Shown: one piece after another, positions 57,281 through 64,000 of the stretch
Numbering within the stretch: position 1 is the first letter of the stretch
Layout of the letters: every line of letters starts with the position of its first letter
Origin: Candida dubliniensis CD36
Lineage: Eukaryota; Ascomycota; Pichiomycetes; Serinales; Debaryomycetaceae
Assembly (NCBI RefSeq): GCF_000026945.1
Contig: NC_012865.1
Span: 434,001 to 498,000 of the forward strand
DNA: 64,000 nt
Reading direction: 5' to 3'
The notes under the pieces: generated by a model
Seen by the model: only the letters and a program-made list of their open reading frames with translations
What the model was told of the DNA's origin: nothing
The model's database searches: none
Translations under genes and position numbers: made by a program

Positions 57281-57583
57281 CTAATTCCTGTGAATACCAA
57301 TCCTCTCATCTCTTGATTGTTGGAGTTGTTGTTGTTGTTGTTGTTGACTCGCACGGGATCTCTGATGGATTGAACCTGTTTCTTCTTTGAAATCAGGGAT
57401 TATGCTATGACTACTATTGTTTATTTGTTCTTGTAAGATATTATGAGGACTAAAATCAGATGGATTCTGTTGAGAAGGTATAGATTGTTGTTCTTGTTTC
57501 TGTTTTTGTTGTGCCACACTATCATCATATTCTAAAATATCTTCTGGTGATAATCTTATTGTGGTGGCCTCTCTTCTAAGCAT
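57281..57583 (-). CDS. CDC26: Anaphase-promoting complex subunit Cdc26
   Basis: Small protein of 100 residues. The N-terminus MLRREATTIRLSPEDILEYDD matches the conserved MLRR-x-PTRIEL-x-x-DDIEEY motif with which Cdc26 runs through the superhelix of the Cdc16 TPR subunit. The far C-terminus, RDERIGIHRN, also matches the conserved NDRIGY end of animal Cdc26. The middle is low complexity with seven or more Q in a row. Cdc26 keeps the APC/C stable, and the APC/C marks securin and cyclins for destruction. This short gene is easily missed; it is divergent from SGF73. Confidence 0.83.
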   Translation of the reverse strand: MLRREATTIRLSPEDILEYDDSVAQQKQKQEQQSIPSQQNPSDFSPHNILQEQINNSSHSIIPDFKEETGSIHQRSRASQQQQQQQLQQSRDERIGIHRN

Positions 57584-58092
57584 GGTTAACTTGGGTGTAT
57601 CAGAGTATGAGAGGATAGAAAGAAATATGCAATGTTGATAATTGAATCAAAAGAAACCAATATAGTTGTTGTTGTTGTTGTGATTCACCAATCGATCTAT
57701 AATGAGTAAAAAGTTAACAAAGCGAGAAACGGAAGCCTCACGACACACACACACAAACTAAAACCAAAACCAAAACCAAAACCAAAACCAAAGCAAAACA
57801 GAAAAACAAAAAATTTCGTCGTTATCCCCCCCCGTTTTCATTCATTGATAAAAACTTCTGGTGTACACAACAACACTATATTGATCAAATTCAATTTTTT
57901 TTTGATTGGTAAAGCTGTCCTGTCCAATATTAGTGACTAAAAAAGAATAAGGTGTTGGATATTTATAAAATCATTTATTAATTGATAAGTGGAAAAGAAA
58001 GAAAAAATATAAGCAGAGAAAAAAACAAAAAAAAATAAAAATAAAAAACACCTACATCAAGAAAAAACCATTTGATTCCCTGTTATCAAATA
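57584..58092. other. Shared divergent promoter, CDC26 / SGF73
   Basis: 509-base bidirectional promoter. It has a GTTGTTGTTGTTGTT run at 57666-57680, an (ACACAC) stretch at 57744-57755, and an AAAACC hexamer repeat (five copies) at 57760-57789, followed by seven C. An A-rich leader precedes SGF73. No gene is seen. Confidence 0.55.
57760..57789. repeat. AAAACC hexamer repeat, 5 copies
   Basis: Five perfect tandem copies of AAAACC between CDC26 and SGF73. It resembles a telomere repeat by eye, but the C. albicans telomere unit is 23 bp, so this is an ordinary microsatellite. Confidence 0.85.
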
Positions 58093-59805
58093 ATGTCAAC
58101 AAAAGCCGACCAAGTCATAACATTAGCTCAAGTACTGTCATTATTAGAGAATCCAGAATCGAAGAAATCTATAGTTTGGAAAGAGTTTGGTAATTATTTA
58201 GATAAAAGTGTTGAAATTGAAGACCCCAATCCCAATCCCAATCGGAACCCCAACCCAAACTCAGACTCAATAATTATCAGATCGGAAGATCCTTGTTTAA
58301 ATTCGCAATCTACCAAATATATTCCCGATTGTTATCCGGAAAAATCCTATTTATCACAAAATATTGCTTATAAGATTTGTAATTCTTGTCAACGTCCTAT
58401 TGGAACAAAAAGTTTACCATTGCATTATACAAAGTGTGTAGCCATGAAACAAAAAAGACAACAAGAACAACAAGAAAATGCTGCATCATTATCGAACAAT
58501 AACAATAACAATCCACAAAAGAAGAAAAGAGGTAGAGGAGGTGGAGGAGGGAATGCATTGGTTGATATTGATGCTTCATCAGTAGATAGTTCAAGGAATG
58601 CTACTCCAGCACCTAATGGTAATGGTGAAAGTGGTAGTAAACCAGGTACTACCAGACCAAAGAAAAAATATAAAAAATCACAAGCTCAAAAAGAAAAGGA
58701 AGCGGCCGCTGCCGCCGCTGCTGCTGCTGCTGCTTCAGCTGGAGAAAAACCACCAAAGAAAAAGAAAGCCACAGCAACGTCAGCAGCATCAGCAGCATCA
58801 GCAGCAGCATCAACAGTAGCATCAACAGCAGCAACTAGTACAGTGAATAGTCAAGCTCCACTGGCACCAAAGCCTAAACCAGTGGCAAAACCAAAAGGTC
58901 CTGTTGATGTTGAAAAACAATGTGGGGTGGCATTACCTTCTGGTGGACTTTGTGCTCGTTCATTAACTTGTAAGACTCATTCAATGGGGGCAAAACGTGC
59001 TGTTCCTGGTAGAAGTGCCCCTTATGATGTATTATTACAACAATATCATAAACGAAATCAAGCCAATATAGCCAAAAGTCATGCCATGATGTTACAACGT
59101 CGAGAAAATGCTGCATTTAATGATCAACTGGAATCTGGGAATAATGTTACTAAAGTATTGAATCCTGATGAAGAAACTGAATATGTTTTAGCTGGAGTTT
59201 CTAAAAATAATACTATTCCATTAGAAAGGAAAGTAATAATGCCAGTTAGATATCGTCATAGATTTCTTCGAGCTCGAGAATTTTATGCTAATGCATTAAT
59301 TATATCTGCTCATCATAATCAATCACAAAATCAATCATCAAATCAATCTCAAATACAACAAAATAATGAACAAACTTTAGCAAATCAAGCTATATCGGGA
59401 TCAATTGGTGGATTACAAGGAAGATGTGCTTTGATTAATATTGATGCCAAACCAATTGATGTTAATTCACCTACACAAACATTTAGTGCTATACCTGGTG
59501 AAATGTATCAAGTAAGAGCACCATCAAAAACGATTGTTATGACAGCACAACATAATAATATGCAACAACAAGCTTTCCAACAACAATTGTTTAAATTTCA
59601 ACAACAACAACAACAACAGCAGCAGCAGCATCAGCAACATCAGCAACATCAGCAACAACAACAACAACAAATGTTATGGAGACAAAGACAACAGCAACAG
59701 CAACAACAACAACAACAACAACAACAGCAACAACAACAGCAACAGCAACAATCTACTACTGGACAACTTGTTACTAATTCTACAGAAATTAAAAAAGAAA
59801 CCTAG
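58093..59805 (+). CDS. SGF73: SAGA deubiquitinase-module subunit Sgf73 (ataxin-7 homologue)
   Basis: Protein of 570 residues from ATG 58093 (MSTKADQVITLAQVL); seven codons upstream are open but start with TTG. The N-terminal part, with CNSCQRPIGTKSLPLHYTKC at about 95-115, is the zinc finger that threads into the Ubp8 deubiquitinase module. The SCA7 domain lies at about 270-325, with its C-C-C-H zinc ligands in QCGVALPSGGLCARSLTCKTH (shown in part) and then YDVLLQQYHKRNQ. Low-complexity tracts flank these: polyA at about 205-216, and a very long polyQ at about 496-555. Sgf73 joins the histone H2B deubiquitinase module to SAGA. The polyQ is C-terminal, while in human ataxin-7 it is near the N-terminus. 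CTG at 58135 should be Ser. Confidence 0.93.
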   Translation: MSTKADQVITLAQVLSLLENPESKKSIVWKEFGNYLDKSVEIEDPNPNPNRNPNPNSDSIIIRSEDPCLNSQSTKYIPDCYPEKSYLSQNIAYKICNSCQRPIGTKSLPLHYTKCVAMKQKRQQEQQENAASLSNNNNNNPQKKKRGRGGGGGNALVDIDASSVDSSRNATPAPNGNGESGSKPGTTRPKKKYKKSQAQKEKEAAAAAAAAAAASAGEKPPKKKKATATSAASAASAAASTVASTAATSTVNSQAPLAPKPKPVAKPKGPVDVEKQCGVALPSGGLCARSLTCKTHSMGAKRAVPGRSAPYDVLLQQYHKRNQANIAKSHAMMLQRRENAAFNDQLESGNNVTKVLNPDEETEYVLAGVSKNNTIPLERKVIMPVRYRHRFLRAREFYANALIISAHHNQSQNQSSNQSQIQQNNEQTLANQAISGSIGGLQGRCALINIDAKPIDVNSPTQTFSAIPGEMYQVRAPSKTIVMTAQHNNMQQQAFQQQLFKFQQQQQQQQQQHQQHQQHQQQQQQQMLWRQRQQQQQQQQQQQQQQQQQQQQQSTTGQLVTNSTEIKKET

Positions 59806-59876
59806 TCAACATTTATATTCATATTCACACATTTCATTTCATTTCATATTCATATTCATATTTATATCATTAAATT

Positions 59877-59900
59877 TAGTTATATATATATATATAACTA
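59877..59900. repeat. Perfect 24-bp AT palindrome in a convergent gap
   Basis: TAGT(TA)8ACTA, a perfect inverted repeat between the stops of the convergent genes SGF73 and IPL1 (gap of 134 bases). Pentamers TTTCA and ATTCA are repeated just before it. It could act as a bidirectional 3' end or efficiency element (TATATA). Confidence 0.7.
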
Positions 59901-59939
59901 TGTATATTATTATTAATATTATGTATATAATTATTTTAT

Positions 59940-61676
59940 TTATAAATAATTTTTTTGTTTCAATTTTGACCAATTTGGTTTATTTTTAATAATCCAATTA
60001 TGATTTAATACTTGATTTAAATTTAATCTTTTATTAGGATCTTTAACTAATAATTTTGATATTAAATCAATAGCATCAGGATCAAGATCAAAATTAAATT
60101 TATTATGATTATTATTATTATGATTATTATGATTATGATTAGGATATTTATAATCTAATTTAATAATTTTTTCATAAGTAATATTACGATTAATTGATTC
60201 AAATGGTGGTTTACCAACAAGTAATTCATAACATAATATTCCAAGTGCCCAAATATCAACAGAAAAATCATGAGATTTACTTTCAATCATTTCTGGAGGT
60301 AAATAATCTAATGTTCCACATATAGTTAATCTTTTTTTTTGATTATGATTATTATTGTTGTTATTATTATTGTTGTTGTTATTGTTGTTATTATTATTGG
60401 AAGGGGGATGAATTTGTACTGACCAACCAAAATCACTTAATTTTAATCGATTATCTAATGATACCATAATATTTTCTGGTTTTAAATCACGATGAATAAT
60501 TCCTCTTTGATGTAAAAAAATTAATGCTTGAGTAATTTGATAAATATAATAACTTGCCATTATATTATTAAATCTTTTAAATTTTTTTAAATGAGTATAT
60601 AATTCTCCTTCTAGACTATATTCTAATAATAAATAAATATTAATAGAATCATGAAACCATGAATATAATCTTGTAATATTTATATGATATAAATTTGATT
60701 GAATTTCAATTTCTCGTCGTAAACTTTTTTCTAATTTTAAATTTATAATTTCTAATTTTGACATCACTTTAAGAGCAAATATAAGTCCCAGTTGTTTATG
60801 TTTAACACAATAAACTCTTCCTAATTTCCCTTTACCTAAAATTTTCCCAAATTCAAAATCATCTAATGAAAGTTGTTGTTGTTGTTGAGGTTGATGTTTT
60901 TGTTGTTGTTGAGGTTTAGGAGATGTATATAATGATGAGGTGGTGGTGGTGGTGGAGGTGGAAGAAGATGAAGTAGTAGTAGTAGTAGTAGTAGTAGTTG
61001 AAAAATGAGGAACTGATGGATTTAGAATTTTATTATTATTATTATTATTATTATTTGAATTTTGGACAGTTGCCGTTGTGGTTGTGGTTGTGGTTCTTCG
61101 TTTGGGATTTGTTGTTGGTTCTGACATTTCCTTATTAGATGGGGTTTTTTTGGTAGTAAATATCGATGGATGTTGTAATACATCTTTATTAATTGATGAT
61201 TTAGATTTATATTGTGAAGTTGTTCTATAATGAGATGTAGTTCTAGTATAATTTGATTGTTGTTGATTTTCTGGTTCTTCAATAAATGGTGATGATGATA
61301 ATAAATTCGATGAATGTGATGAAGAAGAAGAAGAAGAAGAAGAAGATGATGATGATGATGATGATGATGATTTTTTCGTTGGGGTGAAAACAAGAGAAGT
61401 ATTCAAATTGGGATTTCTATATTGATGATTCCTATTACTATTAATGTTGTTATGATTTCGTGTTTTTGGTGTTGGTGTAGTAAATGTATGAGAATGGGTA
61501 TTGGGTTTTATATGTTGTGGTTTTGATATTTTGAATTCTCTATTTATTGGCGCCAAAGGTTTTCTTTCAAATAATGACCGACCATTGTTGTTGCTACTGT
61601 TGTTGTTGTTGTTGTTGTTGTTGTTGTAAGCTACTGATGATTCAGAATGATGTGGAGAGTTACGTGGAAGCATCAT
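59940..61676 (-). CDS. IPL1: Aurora kinase Ipl1 (chromosomal passenger complex)
   Basis: Protein of 578 residues. The N-terminal 270 residues are disordered, with S, N, T and Q tracts (long polySer at about 100-120, T repeats at about 230-240). The kinase domain covers about 272-570: LDDFEFGKILGKGKLGRVY, FALKVM, HRDLKPENIM, DFGWSV and ICGTLDYLPPEMI. DFGWSV and CGTLDYLPPEM are the Aurora signatures. Ipl1 corrects faulty kinetochore-microtubule attachments. Between DFGWSVQIHPPS and KKRLTICGT the activation segment carries an added run of about 17 Asn (residues 427-443), and another N/H-rich insert lies near 525-540. Length is well beyond S. cerevisiae Ipl1 (367). A MluI box lies 367 bases upstream. 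It is convergent with SGF73. Confidence 0.93.
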   Translation of the reverse strand: MMLPRNSPHHSESSVAYNNNNNNNNNSSNNNGRSLFERKPLAPINREFKISKPQHIKPNTHSHTFTTPTPKTRNHNNINSNRNHQYRNPNLNTSLVFTPTKKSSSSSSSSSSSSSSSSSSHSSNLLSSSPFIEEPENQQQSNYTRTTSHYRTTSQYKSKSSINKDVLQHPSIFTTKKTPSNKEMSEPTTNPKRRTTTTTTTATVQNSNNNNNNNNKILNPSVPHFSTTTTTTTTTSSSSTSTTTTTSSLYTSPKPQQQQKHQPQQQQQLSLDDFEFGKILGKGKLGRVYCVKHKQLGLIFALKVMSKLEIINLKLEKSLRREIEIQSNLYHINITRLYSWFHDSINIYLLLEYSLEGELYTHLKKFKRFNNIMASYYIYQITQALIFLHQRGIIHRDLKPENIMVSLDNRLKLSDFGWSVQIHPPSNNNNNNNNNNNNNNNNNHNQKKRLTICGTLDYLPPEMIESKSHDFSVDIWALGILCYELLVGKPPFESINRNITYEKIIKLDYKYPNHNHNNHNNNNHNKFNFDLDPDAIDLISKLLVKDPNKRLNLNQVLNHNWIIKNKPNWSKLKQKNYL

Positions 61677-61902
61677 TGTAAAGTTGTTGATAGGTGGGTA
61701 TTACTATTGAAGTAGAATCGAAGTAATATAGAAGAAAAAGAAAGAAAAAGAAAAAAAGAAGGTTTGGTAGAAAAAAAAAAAAACTGAACCAACCAACGAA
61801 ATCTCCCTTTGTTTGTTTTGTTTACATAATGGTAAGGTGTACACGACGGGGTTGAATAATAATAATAAGGAGTTTGAAGAACAAGAACATAAATTGATTG
61901 AT

Positions 61903-61904
<2 letters not shown>

Positions 61905-61933
<29 letters not shown>
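61905..61933. repeat. Poly(A) run of 29
   Basis: Twenty-nine consecutive A, 229 bases upstream of the IPL1 start on the opposite strand. Such a long tract excludes nucleosomes and varies in length. Confidence 0.9.
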
Positions 61934-61939
<6 letters not shown>

Positions 61940-62042
61940 AAACTGAAACATGAAAATAATAATGACAAATAAGTTTATAAATGTATTTATGTATTTATTG
62001 GAATCTCTTTTGTATAAGGTATTATTTAGATTTTATACAAAA

Positions 62043-62048
62043 ACGCGT
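62043..62048. promoter_or_regulatory. MluI cell-cycle box upstream of IPL1
   Basis: ACGCGT, 367 bases upstream of the IPL1 ATG. The core fits the MBF (Mbp1/Swi6-type) site. Periodic expression of IPL1 would fit its role in mitosis. Confidence 0.4.
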
Positions 62049-62386
62049 TGCCATAATCTGATTTCATGTCAAAAAATTGCGTAATACTATTCTTTCCTGG
62101 GGAAGAGTTTGTAATTGTTGGCCAAGAGATTATACTAGCTTTAGGTTATGACTTCAGTCTAATTTGGTTGATTATTACCTGTAGATGTAGAGTGGAATAT
62201 TGTATAACTAGCAGAAAGATTTATTTTAGTACCAGGTTTAGTGGTTTGTATGGCATTTAGTAATACTTGGGTTTAGCAATGAAATGATTGATCACTGCAG
62301 AACATTATACACTAAGCAAGCGGTTATTTGTTTTGTATATTTTTTTTTTTTTTTGAGGTAGATAATGGGAAGCTCATAATGAATAA

Positions 62387-62560
62387 AGAGCCTCGTTATT
62401 ACAACAACACATAGTTATTGATTTGAACAATTCTGGTTCTACTCCAGAATATTTTGCAACTGAAATTTGCGAATTCATTAATCACACCAATAACTTTAAA
62501 CCCTGTACAAGAATCAAATTAAGTTTTAGCAGATTGAAAATTCAAAAAGAAATATATAAT
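62387..62560 (+). pseudogene. Possible decayed coding fragment
   Basis: A 58-codon stretch without ATG, between two stops, with protein-like composition (IDLNNSGSTPEYFATEICEF, then INHTNNFKPC). Its neighbours are composed of simple repeats. I cannot name a family. It could be the relic of a gene or a retroelement, or it could be chance. Confidence 0.25.
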
Positions 62561-62858
62561 TGAACTTTGAATAAACTCTAGAATCAAATTTTTTTTTTTT
62601 CAATAAAAATTGAATTGAAATGTTAGGGTAAAAAAAAAAAAAAACAACTTATTGATTCTCTTGGTAGCGCCGAGTAATTAAAGTATTAATATATTTTCTA
62701 TCAAAACAGAATAAACTCTGATAAGAAGAAAGAAAGTACATAACGTTTAATAATTGATTTAGTTGTCCACTCCGCCTTTCATTCCATTCAATTTCTACCA
62801 AAGAATACTATCAAATCAATCTCTACTGAAGAATTTTTAAGAAGAAGAGTTCCAATGC

Positions 62859-62887
<29 letters not shown>
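62859..62887. repeat. Poly(T) run of 29
   Basis: Twenty-nine consecutive T in the gene-free end. It has the same length as the poly(A) run at 61905, on the other strand. Confidence 0.9.
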
Positions 62888-62889
<2 letters not shown>

Positions 62890-62970
62890 ATTCAACATTT
62901 TTAGTTTTTGTGATGGATGAGATTCAGTTTATTAAAAGGATGACACGTTAATAATAATAATAATATATGC

Positions 62971-62994
62971 ATGTATGTATGTATGTATGTATGT
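62971..62994. repeat. ATGT tetranucleotide repeat, 6 copies
   Basis: Six perfect ATGT copies. Together with (AAGT)5 at 63276-63295 and GGAAGGAAGGAAGGATGGA near 63072-63090, it makes this 350-bp stretch a cluster of tetranucleotide microsatellites. Confidence 0.85.
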
Positions 62995-64000
62995 CGCGCT
63001 TGCGTCACAGCTTAAGTTTTTTATTTGTTTATTTGTTATTTTTTTTTTTTTCCACGGCTAAATGGGTGGATGGAAGGAAGGAAGGATGGAAGGACAAAGA
63101 CGGCGACAAAGACGACCTAGACCTAAAAAAATTATTATTATCAGACGAGACGAAAAAAAGACGAGAAATGTATTGTATGGCATTTTTTAAATTAAACTAC
63201 GACACAAAATAACATAAACAAGGCCCAAAAAAAAAAAAAGTAAAACAAAACCACAATAAAAAAAAAAAAGAGTAGAAGTAAGTAAGTAAGTAAGTAAGGA
63301 ATGATGATTAGAACTAAAGCATAAACTAAACTAAATTAAATGGCTGAATGTAAAAAAAAAAAAAAAAAATTCGTCCCAAAAGCGAAAACAACAGCAAAAA
63401 TTTGTGACGAAGAAGAGTAGATTCTGGACTTGAACTTCAAACTGTTTGGAGTTGTATTGATGAGTTTATCTTGGTTATGATTCTGCTCGGGGGGGAGGAG
63501 GTCGAAATGGTTGATTTAAAAAGTGTAAAGTGTACAGTGTGAAGTTATGTAACAGTACTATCGGCAGAGGTTTTTTTTAAAGTTTTTTAAGTTTTTGTAG
63601 TTGTTGTTGTTGTTGTTGGTTTTAGCACTTTAGTTTCAAAAGTATATGAACAGAACAGAATGGGCAGATCTAGACAAGTAATTTTCTTTTAAGGTACAGG
63701 TCAAAAGAGCAAAAAGAAAAAAAAAAAAGGGAAAAACAACAAGAAGAAGAATATAGTTAGTTAATTTGGGGGGGGGGGAGGGAACTCATCTATTAGAGGA
63801 TAAAGAGATAGTTGATATTAGATAAGCTCATATAGATTAATTTTCCTTTGGGTTGTAGAGAACTGTTAATATTTTATAATAATAATAATAAAAGCTGTTA
63901 CTACCCCCTCATACCACATTAGAAAACAATGCTCCTCCTTGGAGGATGGGAATGATGATGTTGTTATCTTTTTTGTCAGAGTCACTTCAACTCACATTTA

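Larger units (their letters stand above)
61677..64000. other. 2.3 kb gene-free, repeat-rich end of the window
   Basis: IPL1 promoter region followed by simple-repeat DNA: 29 A at 61905-61933, 29 T at 62859-62887, (ATGT)6 at 62971-62994, (AAGT)5 at 63276-63295, a G run at 63770-63778, and several A tracts. A decayed-looking coding fragment is at 62387-62560. I find no gene here; the last part could belong to a neighbour beyond the window. Confidence 0.6.

Noticed and set aside
57760..57789. Telomere-like AAAACC repeat
   Set aside because: The Candida telomere unit is 23 bp and this block is only 30 bases between two genes; treated as a microsatellite.
61022..61393. 123-codon frame inside IPL1
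   Set aside because: Shifted frame of the Ser/Asn repeats, giving His, Leu and Ile runs.
46782..61676. Idea that NRM1, CDC26 and IPL1 form a cell-cycle gene cluster
   Set aside because: Unrelated genes (TYW1, ALG11, SEC27, SGF73) lie between them and orientations are mixed; chance grouping is the simpler view.

Overview
The window is nuclear DNA of a CTG-clade yeast, most likely Candida albicans or a very close relative such as C. dubliniensis. The evidence is AT-rich DNA, mostly intron-less genes, introns with GTATGT donors and perfect TACTAAC branch sites, near-absence of in-frame CTG in the highly expressed CHC1 gene, long polyQ/polyN/polyS tracts, and a C. albicans-type ribosomal-protein promoter palindrome (TTAGGGCTATAGCCCTAA). 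CTG is expected to be read as serine, so Leu shown at CTG by the standard code should be Ser. The species call rests on this and on recognised gene content, not on a database search.

Layout, 1-17 kb: 3' end of DBR1 (+), SLM2-type PH protein (+), RPL23A with one intron (-), a paxillin-like LIM protein (-), a 4.4 kb non-coding stretch, a small secreted protein (+), a reverse-transcriptase relic, and an MTC2 homologue (+).

Layout, 17-39 kb: CHC1 (+), MCM21/CENP-O (-), an RGD2-type F-BAR/DEP/RhoGAP protein (+), an MRS2/LPE10 mitochondrial Mg channel (-), a KIC1-type GCK kinase (+), SWD3 (-), VPS68 (+), MCK1 (-), and an unrecognised tail-anchored protein (-).

Layout, 39-64 kb: a Gag-like retrotransposon relic, SAR1 with a 19-nt first exon (+), LSG1 (+), RPL10A (-), MRM2 (+), SEC27 (-), ALG11 (-), NRM1/WHI5-like repressor (+), TYW1 (-), CDC26 (-), SGF73 (+), IPL1 (-), then 2.3 kb of repeat-rich DNA with no gene I can support.

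Most genes are ordinary housekeeping genes. Themes are vesicle traffic (CHC1, SAR1, SEC27, VPS68), ribosome/RNA biology (DBR1, RPL23A, RPL10A, LSG1, MRM2, TYW1), and cell cycle/chromosome segregation (MCM21, MCK1, NRM1, CDC26, IPL1). There is no sign of a functional operon or gene cluster. I found no tRNA gene and no intact mobile element.

The observations I rate highest are: an asparagine repeat inside the activation segment of the Aurora kinase; a Lys-to-Arg change and degraded SAM loop in the MRM2 methyltransferase, plus a small uORF whose stop overlaps its start codon; the matching palindromes upstream of the two ribosomal-protein genes; MluI-box (ACGCGT) sites upstream of NRM1 and IPL1; and two separate retrotransposon relics in the long gaps.
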